A stretch of DNA of 13,736 nt, taken from the NCBI GenBank assembly GCA_016208645.1, contig JACQXP010000017.1:1-13736 (forward strand), written 5' to 3'. The DNA is from Candidatus Methylomirabilota bacterium. Lineage in GTDB: Bacteria; Methylomirabilota; Methylomirabilia; Methylomirabilales; 2-02-FULL-66-22. Position numbers and translations under genes: made by a program. Of this stretch, positions 5,444 through 12,652 are shown in pieces (the first letter of the stretch is position 1; the number at the start of each line of letters is the position of its first letter). Under the pieces are notes generated by a model. That model searched no databases. It saw only the letters and a program-made list of their open reading frames with translations, and was not told the origin of the DNA.

Positions 5444-7067
5444 CGTCCTGGAGGGCCACAACCTCTTCCGGTTCGACCTGGAGTACATCGAGGCCCGCGC
5501 CCGACGGCACAAGGTCAAGCTGGCCCTGGGGCGGGGCGGGGCGGTCCTGCAGGGGCACCCGTCGCGGATGCAGATCGCGGAGCGGACCATCACCTACAAG
5601 AAGTACGAGGTCGTCGGCCGCCACATCATCGACACCTGGATCCTGGCCCAGCATTACGACGTGACGGCGCGGGAACTGGAGGGCTACGGCCTGAAGGAGA
5701 TCGCCAGGCACTTCGGCCTGGCCGCCGACGACCGGACCTACATCCTGCCAGAGAAGGTCTCCTGGTATTTCGACCACGACCCGGACACCCTGTTCCGGTA
5801 CGCCCTGGACGACGTGCGGGAGACGCGCGCACTGAGCGAGATCCTCAGCCAGAGCTACTTCGTCCAGGCCCAGATCTTCCCGTTCTCGTACCAGAACGTG
5901 GCCCTGCGCGGGAATGCCACCAAGATCGACGCCCTGCTGATCCGCGAGTACCTGCGCCGGCATCGTGCCATCCCCGCCCCGGAGCCGCCGCAGGAAGTCC
6001 TGGGCGGCTACACCGAGATAGCATACCAGGGCGTGGCCCGCCGCGTCCTTCACTACGACGTGACCTCCCTGTACCCATCCGTGATGCTGGCCTTCGGATA
6101 CTTCCCCCGCCGCGACACCCTGGGCGTGTTCCCTTCGCTCCTCCGGGACCTGCGCGCCTTCCGGGTGCAGGCCAAGCGACTGGCCCGGACCGCAGAGACG
6201 GACGAGGCGCGCGCCTACTACGACGCCCTCCAGGGCACGTTCAAGATCCTGATCAATTCCTTCTATGGCTACCTCGCCTTTCCCCTGGGGCATTTCAACG
6301 ATTACCAGGCGGCCAACCAGGTGACGGCCAAGGGACGGGAACTGATCCACGCCGTAATGGCGTGGCTGAAGGATCGCGGGGCCCGCCTCATCGAGATCGA
6401 CACCGACGGCCTCTACGTCGTGGCGCCGCCGGATGTCCGGACGCCGGAGGAGGAGGAACGGCTGCTCCACGACATGTCCACGATCCTGCCCGAGGGAATC
6501 AGCCTGGAGCTGGCAGGGCGCTACCAGGCCATGTTCAGCTACAAGATGAAGAACTACGTCCTGCTGGATGAGGCCGGGCGCCTCGGCATCACGGGCTCGG
6601 GCCTGCGCTCGCGCGGCCTGGAGCTGTTCCAGCGCGAGTGGATGGAGGAGATGTTCCTCCACCTCCTGCGGGGCGAGCCGGAGAAGATCCGGGAGCTCAC
6701 CCAGCGCTACGCCGAGGCCTTCGAGCAGCACAAGTTCGACATCCGCAAGTTCATGAAGACCGAGACGCTCCAGGATTCGCTGGAGACCTACCGGGAAAAG
6801 ATCCGTGGAGGCCGGCGGAACCCGGCAGCGGCCTACGGGCTGGCCCTTGGCTCGGAGCGCCCCTACCAGCCCGGCGACCAGATCTCCTACTACGTTGCCG
6901 GCACCTCGAAGAAGGTGAAGGTGCACGAAGCGGCCAAGCTGGCCAGCGAGTGGGACCCCAAGAACCCGGACGAGAACGTCGAATACTACAAGGCCAAGCT
7001 GGTGGAACTCGTCGAGAAGTTCCGGCCGTTCTTCGAGTCCAGCCAAAGGACCGCCAAGTGGTCATGA
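5400..7067 (+). CDS. B-family DNA polymerase, exonuclease C-part and polymerase domain
   Basis: This 555-residue open frame continues the fragment above; family-like sequence begins at about 5346, before the first ATG (5400), which has no good Shine-Dalgarno. Visible motifs, numbered from ATG 5400: Exo II GHNLFRFD (D26), Exo III YALDD (Y134, D138), motif A YDVTSLYPSVM (D220), motif B KILINSFYG (K282, N286, Y289, G290), motif C IDTDGLY (D334, D336) and the following MKNYVLLDEAGRLGITGSGLRSRG segment. The polymerase site is therefore complete. Exo I is missing, so proofreading should be lost. Family members with this DTDG motif C are ~740-residue bacterial PolBs of unclear role, probably repair. 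A product from ATG 5400 would also lack the N-terminal domain. The gene is probably broken. Confidence 0.85.
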   Translation: MLKELVRLVQERDPDVLEGHNLFRFDLEYIEARARRHKVKLALGRGGAVLQGHPSRMQIAERTITYKKYEVVGRHIIDTWILAQHYDVTARELEGYGLKEIARHFGLAADDRTYILPEKVSWYFDHDPDTLFRYALDDVRETRALSEILSQSYFVQAQIFPFSYQNVALRGNATKIDALLIREYLRRHRAIPAPEPPQEVLGGYTEIAYQGVARRVLHYDVTSLYPSVMLAFGYFPRRDTLGVFPSLLRDLRAFRVQAKRLARTAETDEARAYYDALQGTFKILINSFYGYLAFPLGHFNDYQAANQVTAKGRELIHAVMAWLKDRGARLIEIDTDGLYVVAPPDVRTPEEEERLLHDMSTILPEGISLELAGRYQAMFSYKMKNYVLLDEAGRLGITGSGLRSRGLELFQREWMEEMFLHLLRGEPEKIRELTQRYAEAFEQHKFDIRKFMKTETLQDSLETYREKIRGGRRNPAAAYGLALGSERPYQPGDQISYYVAGTSKKVKVHEAAKLASEWDPKNPDENVEYYKAKLVELVEKFRPFFESSQRTAKWS

Positions 7068-7135
7068 CCGTTCCTGGTCCCCACGATGGATGAAGACCCT
7101 GGCACATTACCCAGGTTCAGGCGCCCCCACCCCAG

Positions 7136-7221
7136 CCCTCCCCCCAGCGTGGGGGAGGGGAGGGTGGGGGGGATTTTCGTGACAGGCGCCATGATCGCCA
7201 AGAGAAGCATTCATGGCGGTT
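7136..7221. repeat. 86-bp direct repeat, copy 1
   Basis: It is identical to 7278-7363 (offset 142 bp). It starts with a perfect 9-bp hairpin (CCCTCCCCC 7136-7144 against GGGGGAGGG 7151-7159) and continues with further G runs that could form a G-quadruplex. It ends with a second inverted repeat, CGCCATGA (7187-7194) against TCATGGCG (7211-7218). The first hairpin, about 70 nt after the polymerase stop, might serve as a terminator, though the T run comes late. Confidence 0.8.
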
Positions 7222-7277
7222 CCCCAGCGTGGGGGAGGGGAGGATTGCGATGGATCTGCACGGGGTCCGGGATCAGA
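7222..7277. repeat. Spacer with a third, partial copy of the G-rich hairpin
   Basis: CCCCAGCGTGGGG recurs directly after copy 1, followed by gaggggagg, so three related hairpins stand in a row. The remaining ~35 bases are unique. The layout suggests a tandem duplication of a ~142-bp unit followed by divergence. Confidence 0.5.
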
Positions 7278-7363
7278 CCCTCCCCCCAGCGTGGGGGAGG
7301 GGAGGGTGGGGGGGATTTTCGTGACAGGCGCCATGATCGCCAAGAGAAGCATTCATGGCGGTT
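7278..7363. repeat. 86-bp direct repeat, copy 2, reaching into the MFS gene start
   Basis: Exact copy of 7136-7221. Its last bases contain the in-frame ATG at 7355 (inside TCATGGCG, the right arm of the 8-bp inverted repeat with 7329-7336) and end 10 bases before the preferred ATG at 7373. The hairpin could mask the 7355 start. Confidence 0.8.
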
Positions 7364-7372
7364 GGGAGTAGC

Positions 7373-8854
7373 ATGGATCGAAAGAAGTGGCTCGTCGTCA
7401 TCGCGGTGGACCTGGCCATGGCCCTGGCGGCCCTGGACAGCACCGTCATCGGCACCGCCATGCCCACGGTGGTGGCCAGCCTGGGTGGCCTCAGCCTGTT
7501 CAGCTGGGTCTTCTCCATCTACTTGCTCACCTCGACGGTCGCCCTCCCCATCTTCGGGCGACTGTCCGATCTCTTCGGCCGCCGGAACATGTTCGTGGTG
7601 GCGGTGTGGATCTTCACGGGCGCCTCGGCTTTGTGCGGACTGGCCACCAACATGGTCTTCCTGATCGCGGCCCGCGCCCTCCAGGGAATCGGCGCAGGAG
7701 GAGTCTTCGCGCTCTCGCAGGCGGTCTTCGGCGAGATCTTCCCACCCCACGAGCGTGGGAAGATGCAGGGCTACCTGGCGGCCGTCTGGGGGATTTCGGC
7801 CCTGGTCGGACCGCTGATCGGCGGGTTCATTGTCCAGTACCTGGGCTGGCGCTGGACCTTCTTCGTCAACGTCCCGGTGGGGATTGCCGCTAATTACATG
7901 CTGGTCGTGGGGCTCACGGGCCTGGCCAGCGAGGGCACGCACCGGCGCATTGACTACGCCGGGGCCGCCTGCCTCGTGGTCAGCATCGTTGCCTTGATGC
8001 TGGCCCTCCTGGAGTTCGGCAACGTGGGCCAGCGGGCGAGGGGCGGGGCGATCGCAGGGCTGGCGGTGTGCCTGGTGTTCACCGCGGCCTTCCTGGCGAT
8101 CGAGAGCCGGGTCCCGGAGCCCATCCTGCCCCTCGGGCTCTTCGGCAGCCGGACCTTCGTCACCACGACGGTCTGCCTGTTCCTCTCGGGCCTCGCCATG
8201 TTCGGCGCCATTTCGTTCATCCCCCTCTTCGTGCAGGGGGTCCTGGGCGGCACGGCCGTCCAGGCCGGCTCCGTCCTCACCCCCATCAGTCTGAGCTGGG
8301 TCACGGGTAGCACCCTCGGCGGTCGGTTGCTGAATCGTCTTGGCTATCGCACCCTGGCCATCGCGGGGATGATCGGCCTGACGAGCGGATACCTGCTGTT
8401 CACACGGCTGGGGACGGGATCGCCCCTCAGCCACGCGGCCGGGAGCGGCGTGTTTCTCGGCCTGGGGATGGGCGTCGTCACCGTCACAACGGTCGTGGCC
8501 GTCCAGACCGCCGCGCCGCCGGACCAGATCGGCGTCGTCTCGACCCTGCCCTTCTTCTTCCGGAACATCGGCGCCACGATCGGCGTGGCCATCATGGGCG
8601 CGATCCTGAATGCCCACATGACCGGGGCGGGGACGGGCCCGCTGGCCCTGACGGCCGGCGAGGGGGCCTTTCAGACCATGCCTCTGCTCCTTCGCGGACA
8701 CCTGGCGGCCGGCATCCGGGCCTCGTTCATCTTCGGTCTCGTCGTCGTGGTCCTTGGCGTCCCGGTGAGTTTCTTGGTCCCGGATCTTTCCCCGGCCCGG
8801 CCGGGGAAAGAGGCAGGAACCCGCAAGGCCTCATCCACGGCACCGATAGAGTAG
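7373..8854 (+). CDS. DHA2-type (EmrB/QacA) 14-TM MFS efflux transporter
   Basis: A 493-residue, very hydrophobic inner-membrane protein. TM1 carries the DHA2 signature VDLAMALAALDSTVIGTAMPTV (about 10-31). Motif A is GRLSDLFGRRNMFV (about 62-75), TM4 has RALQGIGAGGVFALSQAVFGEIFPPHERGKMQG, and motif C is WGISALVGPLIGGFIVQYLGWRWTFFVNVP. These are hallmarks of proton-driven drug or metabolite antiporters, and the length suits 14 helices. The start ATG at 7373 follows GGGAG by four bases and puts MDRKKW before TM1; ATG 7355 in the same frame, within the repeat, adds six residues. The substrate cannot be inferred and no regulator gene adjoins. The end contains a short GC palindrome (about 8793-8806) within codons. 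Confidence 0.92.
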   Translation: MDRKKWLVVIAVDLAMALAALDSTVIGTAMPTVVASLGGLSLFSWVFSIYLLTSTVALPIFGRLSDLFGRRNMFVVAVWIFTGASALCGLATNMVFLIAARALQGIGAGGVFALSQAVFGEIFPPHERGKMQGYLAAVWGISALVGPLIGGFIVQYLGWRWTFFVNVPVGIAANYMLVVGLTGLASEGTHRRIDYAGAACLVVSIVALMLALLEFGNVGQRARGGAIAGLAVCLVFTAAFLAIESRVPEPILPLGLFGSRTFVTTTVCLFLSGLAMFGAISFIPLFVQGVLGGTAVQAGSVLTPISLSWVTGSTLGGRLLNRLGYRTLAIAGMIGLTSGYLLFTRLGTGSPLSHAAGSGVFLGLGMGVVTVTTVVAVQTAAPPDQIGVVSTLPFFFRNIGATIGVAIMGAILNAHMTGAGTGPLALTAGEGAFQTMPLLLRGHLAAGIRASFIFGLVVVVLGVPVSFLVPDLSPARPGKEAGTRKASSTAPIE

Positions 8855-8917
8855 TCGCCCGGCATCCAGGCGCACGGGGATTGTCCGACAACCCCGGATG
8901 GCCGCCCGCTGAAATCC

Positions 8918-8946
8918 TTGACCCCCCACCATTTTGTGGTTAGTCT
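8918..8946 (+). promoter_or_regulatory. Possible promoter of the HD-GYP gene
   Basis: TTGACC (8918-8923), 17 bases, then TAGTCT (8941-8946, 3/6). A small palindrome CCAC...GTGG lies within the spacer and could be an operator. The transcription start would be near 8953, about 40 nt before GTG 8994. The -10 is weak. Confidence 0.35.
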
Positions 8947-8993
8947 TGGGCGCTTTCCTTCCGGAGGGGGCCCCGCATCATGAGGATCACGCC

Positions 8994-10490
8994 GTGAACC
9001 CGACGCTCCTTGAGAGTCGCGTGGAAAAACTGACCGCGCTGCTCGATGTCGGCAAGGCCATGGCCTCGGAGCGAAACCTCGACCGCCTCCTCCAGTTGAT
9101 CCTGACGGAGGTTACCAAGGTCATGGGAGCCGACCGGAGCTCCCTCTTCCTGGTGGATAAGGAGCGCAACGAGCTGTGGTCCAAGATCGCCCAGGGGCTG
9201 GAGGTGCGCGAGCTTCGCATCCGGATCGGCATGGGGATCGCCGGGTACGTGGCCCAGACCGGGAAGACGGTCAACATCCAGGACGCCTATGCCGACCCCC
9301 GCTTCAACCAGGAGACGGACCAGCGCACGGGCTACCGGACGCGGACCATCCTCTGCGTCCCCATGCGGAACAAGCTGGACGACGTCATCGGCGTCCTGCA
9401 GGTCTTGAACAAGTTGGATGGCCTCTTCACCCGTGAGGACGAGGAGCTGCTGCTGGCGCTGTCGAGCCAGGCCGCCGTGGCCGTCGAGAACGCCATCCTG
9501 TACGAGGACATCCAGCGGCTGTTCGAGGGCTTCATCAAGGCCTCGGTGTACGCCATTGAATCCCGAGACCCCACCACCTCGGGTCATTCGGAGCGAGTTG
9601 CCATCCTGACCGTCGGCCTGGCGGAAAAGGTGGACCGCACCGACGCCGGCCCCTATACCGCCGTCACCTTCTCCCCCGAGGACATGCGGGAACTGCGGTA
9701 CGCCTCGCTGCTGCACGACTTCGGCAAGGTGGGCGTGCGCGAGCCGGTGCTGGTCAAGGGCAACAAGCTGTACGAGCACAATCAGGAAGGCATCATCGCC
9801 CGATTCAACTTCATCAAGAAGGGCCTGGAGACCAGCTACCTTCAGCGCAAGCTCTCGCTGGCGCTGAGCCTGGGGCCGGGGTGCGAGGCCGAGCTGGCGG
9901 CCCTGGACGAGGAGCTCCACCGGCAGTTGGCCCAGTTGGACGACCAGTTGCAGTTCATCCTGCAGGCGAACAAGCCCACCGTCCTGCCGCAGGGCGGGTT
10001 CGAGCGGATCCTGGAGATCGCGGCCAACACCTTCGTGGACGTGGATGGCTCCAAGCGGCCGTTCCTCACCACCCGGGAGGCGGAGAACCTGTCCATCGGC
10101 AAGGGCAGTCTGAACGTCGAGGAGCGGCTGGAGATCGAGTCCCACGTCACCCACAGCTTCCGCTTCCTGCGGCAGATCCCCTGGACCAAGGACCTGCGGC
10201 GGATCCCCACCATCGCGTATGCCCACCACGAGAAACTCAACGGGAGCGGCTATCCCAACAGGCTCCTTGGGGAGGACATCCCCTTCCAGGCTAAGCTGAT
10301 GACGGTCTGCGACATCTACGACGCCCTGACGGCGTCGGACCGGCCCTACAAGCGCGCCCTCCCCCCCGAGCGGGCCCTGGACATCCTGGGGCTGGAGGTG
10401 AAGGACGGCAACCTGGATCCGGAGCTCGTCCGCATCTTCGCCGAGGCCAAGGTCTGGGCCCTCACGGTCGGCATGCGCCCCCGCACCTGA
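8994..10490 (+). CDS. GAF-HD-GYP protein, probable cyclic-di-GMP phosphodiesterase
   Basis: A 498-residue, apparently soluble protein. An N-terminal helix (NPTLLESRVEKLTALLDVGKAM) leads to a GAF sensor domain (about 20-165; GADRSSLFLVDKERNELWSKIA, GIGMGIAGYVAQTGKTVNIQDAY, GVLQVLNKLDG). The HD-GYP domain has GHSERV (H198), LLHDFGKVG (H241, D242), HHEKLNGSGYP (411-421) and DIYDALTASDRPYKRALPPERALDIL. HD-GYP enzymes hydrolyse c-di-GMP at a di- or trinuclear metal site. The HD-to-GYP distance is ~177 residues against ~70 in RpfG, owing to an insertion (about 255-370) rich in charged helix (AALDEELHRQLAQLDDQLQFILQANKP). The start GTG at 8994 has GAGG eight bases upstream; the frame extends to 8934 without homology. 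The ligand of the GAF domain is unknown. Confidence 0.9.
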   Translation: MNPTLLESRVEKLTALLDVGKAMASERNLDRLLQLILTEVTKVMGADRSSLFLVDKERNELWSKIAQGLEVRELRIRIGMGIAGYVAQTGKTVNIQDAYADPRFNQETDQRTGYRTRTILCVPMRNKLDDVIGVLQVLNKLDGLFTREDEELLLALSSQAAVAVENAILYEDIQRLFEGFIKASVYAIESRDPTTSGHSERVAILTVGLAEKVDRTDAGPYTAVTFSPEDMRELRYASLLHDFGKVGVREPVLVKGNKLYEHNQEGIIARFNFIKKGLETSYLQRKLSLALSLGPGCEAELAALDEELHRQLAQLDDQLQFILQANKPTVLPQGGFERILEIAANTFVDVDGSKRPFLTTREAENLSIGKGSLNVEERLEIESHVTHSFRFLRQIPWTKDLRRIPTIAYAHHEKLNGSGYPNRLLGEDIPFQAKLMTVCDIYDALTASDRPYKRALPPERALDILGLEVKDGNLDPELVRIFAEAKVWALTVGMRPRT

Positions 10491-10683
10491 GGCCATTCGG
10501 GATCCACCCTTCCCCTTCCCAGGTATTCCGCTGATCCGGCCGTCCCCACGATCTCGCGTTCCCGCGTGGTGGCCGCTCTCAGCCGCGCCGAGTTTCCAGT
10601 TTTCTATCGGGTCTCGAGCGGGAAAGGCGACGGTGACCTCGGGACATTGAAATTGGAGCAGTCGCTACGAAGGAACGGAGGCC

Positions 10684-12234
10684 ATGCTCAGCAAGTCGGA
10701 CCTCCAATCGCTGCTTCAGTGCAAGCGGAGGCTGTGGCTCGAGCATCATCGACCTGACCTGATCCCCCGGGACGATCCAGTCTTGTATCGTCGGGCAGTC
10801 GACGGCCAAGTCGTCGGCGACAAAGCCAGGGAACAACTTGGCCCGGACTTCATTTGGCCACCAGGTCACCACCAAAAGACCGCTGCAGCGGAGCACGCCA
10901 AAGCGATGCTCGCTGCCAGCGCGGGGAAGCCTGCGGCGGAGTTTCCGATGGCGCATGGGGGTCTCTATGCCCGCGCCGACGCGCTCCTCCCAGAGGGCGG
11001 ACGGTACCTCTTGCGGGAGACGAAGGCCTCCACCTTCCCACTGGAGAAGGACAAAGTAACGCCAGCCGACCCGGAGGATCATCACCTGAACGACGTCGCA
11101 ATCCAGGCGTGGGTCATGGAAGGCTCCGGGTTGCCGCTCGGGCGGCTCGAGCTGAACCTGCTGAACAACCAGTGGCGCTACCCAGGCGGCGGCGACTACG
11201 GGGGGCTTTTTCGGCAGTTGGACGTCACGGGCGAGGCTCACGCCCGCAAAGCGAACGTGCCCGGCTGGATAGCGGGTGCCCGGGCGGTTCTCGCAGGCGG
11301 GATGCCGGACATGCAGACCGGCAGGCACTGCACGGAACCGTACCCGTGCCCGTTCAGGCCGTATTGCAAGACGCTCGACCCGCCCGGCCCAGAGCATCCA
11401 ATCGAGCTCCTTCCTGGTTCAGCCGGCAAAGGGCTTGCGAAGAAGCTCCGCGAGAATCAGGGGTACACCTCCATTCTCGAGCCGCATCCGAACGAACTGA
11501 CCGGCGCGCAGGCCGCGCTTTATCGCCGCATCCAAGCTGCGCACCGGACTGGCGAGCCGGTGTTCGAGCCCGGCAGTGATGAACTGCTAAACGCATTGCC
11601 GTATCCGCGCTACTTCTTCGACTTCGAGGGCATCGACTTTCCGGTCCCGCGCTGGGCTGGCGTGCGGCCCTACGAGCAAGTTCCTTTCCAGTGGTCCTGC
11701 CACATCGAGCGAGCCCCCGGCGTGTTCGAGCACGAGGAGTTCCTCGACCTCACCGGCAACGACCCGTCGCTTGCCTGCATCCAGCGCATGCTCCATGCCA
11801 TCAACCCAGACGATGGGGGTCCCATCTTCGTCCACTACAAGACGTACGAAGAGGGCCGTCTCAAGGATCTCGGGCTCAGGCACCCCGAGCACGAGGGCGC
11901 GCTGCTGGAGTACATTGGCCGGTTGTTCGACCTGCATCCGGTGGTGAAGAATCATTACTATCACCCTCGGATGCGCGGGTCGTTCTCCATCAAGAACGTT
12001 TTGCCGGTTATCGCCCCTGAGTTGCGATACGATGAGTTGGACGAAGTGCAGGAGGGAACCGCTGCGCAGGTTGCGTACCTCTATGCAACGCTTGACCCCA
12101 ACACGACACCAGAACGGAAGGCGGAGCTTGAAGCAAGATTGCGGGCGTACTGCCGACAGGACACGTGGGCGATGGTAGAGGTCACCTACTTTCTGTCTCG
12201 TTCAGGGCGCCCTCAGCGGCCGGACGGCATGTAG
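10684..12234 (+). CDS. DUF2779 protein: Cas4/RecB-like Fe-S nuclease fused to a DEDD exonuclease domain
   Basis: A 516-residue protein with two nuclease-like halves. N-terminal half: SKSDLQSLLQCKRRLWL with C13, a PD-(D/E)XK core of RADALL (D99) and RETKAS (E112, K114), the motif-IV-like DVAIQAWVMEG, and a second cysteine cluster C216-x5-C222-x5-C228. C13 plus these three recall the 4Fe-4S clamp of Cas4/AddB nucleases. C-terminal half (DUF2779, RNase-H fold): YFFDFEGIDFPVPRW (D313, E315), PIFVHYKTYEEGRLKDL, GSFSIKNVLPVIAPEL and AYCRQDTWAMVEV (D493). Both sites look intact. The start ATG 10684 has AAGGA nine bases upstream. It stands alone, with no CRISPR or cas genes near. The gene looks slightly less GC-rich than its neighbours. 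The role is unknown; DNA repair or defence is an inference. Confidence 0.85.
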   Translation: MLSKSDLQSLLQCKRRLWLEHHRPDLIPRDDPVLYRRAVDGQVVGDKAREQLGPDFIWPPGHHQKTAAAEHAKAMLAASAGKPAAEFPMAHGGLYARADALLPEGGRYLLRETKASTFPLEKDKVTPADPEDHHLNDVAIQAWVMEGSGLPLGRLELNLLNNQWRYPGGGDYGGLFRQLDVTGEAHARKANVPGWIAGARAVLAGGMPDMQTGRHCTEPYPCPFRPYCKTLDPPGPEHPIELLPGSAGKGLAKKLRENQGYTSILEPHPNELTGAQAALYRRIQAAHRTGEPVFEPGSDELLNALPYPRYFFDFEGIDFPVPRWAGVRPYEQVPFQWSCHIERAPGVFEHEEFLDLTGNDPSLACIQRMLHAINPDDGGPIFVHYKTYEEGRLKDLGLRHPEHEGALLEYIGRLFDLHPVVKNHYYHPRMRGSFSIKNVLPVIAPELRYDELDEVQEGTAAQVAYLYATLDPNTTPERKAELEARLRAYCRQDTWAMVEVTYFLSRSGRPQRPDGM

Positions 12235-12346
12235 CGCAGGTCCCGAAATACGGAGGCCGGACCCAAGTCCACACCCCGACACTGTGCAGTCCACCTTGTT
12301 CTACCCGCTGGACGGGTGCATCCAGCGCTGGATTTGGGCCAAAGGA

Positions 12347-12553
12347 TTATACCCCCAGCGCGCCGGACCACAGTTCGCGCAGGAATACGTCCCAGGGAAG
12401 CGCGCGGACTTTCGCACGTATCTTGCGGGACTCGCGCTCCAGCGAAATCAGCAAGGGATGCTTCACCTTGTGCTCGCTGAGCAGGGCGGTCAGTCCCTTA
12501 TCATCGGGAATTTTATCCGGATAATCTTGCCGGTCAGGGCAGATTATCCGCAT
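12347..12553 (-). CDS. Doubtful small ORF, 68 residues, unknown
   Basis: The frame starts MRIICPDRQDYPDKIPDD and continues through a balanced mix of Lys, Glu, Arg and hydrophobics (ALLSEHKVKHPLLIS, RKVRALPWDVFLRELW-like pattern at the end), which is more protein-like than the usual shadow frames of GC-rich DNA. It overlaps no other good gene. Against it: no Shine-Dalgarno before the ATG, the frame stays open upstream into a 23-bp tandem repeat, and no family is recognised. It may be the C-terminal remnant of a larger gene, with the start lost in the repeat. Confidence 0.3.
   Translation of the reverse strand: MRIICPDRQDYPDKIPDDKGLTALLSEHKVKHPLLISLERESRKIRAKVRALPWDVFLRELWSGALGV
12513..12550. 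repeat. Nested palindrome and inverted repeat
   Basis: TTATCCGGATAA (12513-12524) is a perfect 12-bp palindrome. Overlapping it, CGGATAATCT (12518-12527) pairs exactly with AGATTATCCG (12541-12550) across a 13-base loop. The AT-rich arms stand out from their surroundings and resemble a protein-binding site or recombination site. Confidence 0.6.
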
Positions 12554-12597
12554 GCCGCGCTGGGACCAGAGGAGATGCCGCGCTGGGACCAGAGGAG
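12552..12597. repeat. Exact tandem duplication of a 23-bp unit
   Basis: The unit beginning ATGCCGCGCTGGGACC at 12552 is repeated without change at 12575. Since 23 is not a multiple of three, it changes frame in any ORF that crosses it. Confidence 0.85.
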
Positions 12598-12652
12598 TCT
12601 CGCAGCCGCCTGGCGGTTGCGGGATGGTCGTCCCTGAGAAGAGAGGCCCGGG

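Larger units (their letters stand above)
12235..12652. other. 418-bp region with little coding signal
   Basis: This gap lies between convergent genes. A plus-strand frame (12284-12637) has no recognisable protein character. It contains the repeats listed separately and one doubtful minus-strand ORF. No terminator with a clear T run is visible for either flanking gene. Confidence 0.4.

Noticed and set aside
5337..7046. 569-residue open frame on the minus strand
   Set aside because: Mirror of the polymerase coding frame, which has clear catalytic motifs on the plus strand.
7136..7363. Two repeats with a spacer considered as a CRISPR array
   Set aside because: Only two 86-bp copies with a spacer that itself contains part of the repeat, and no cas genes apart from the distant Cas4-like protein.
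7211..8701. 496-residue minus-strand frame
   Set aside because: Antisense to the MFS transporter; composition (Gln, His, Arg, Gly) is typical of a shadow.
8793..8806. GC palindrome near the MFS stop, considered as a terminator
   Set aside because: It lies inside the coding frame and lacks a T run; purely GC-rich codons explain it.
8940..10496. 518-residue minus-strand frame
   Set aside because: Antisense shadow of the GAF/HD-GYP gene.
12344..12349. Perfect TATAAT on the minus strand
   Set aside because: No acceptable -35 at 16-18 bases and nothing to transcribe except antisense of the DUF2779 gene end.
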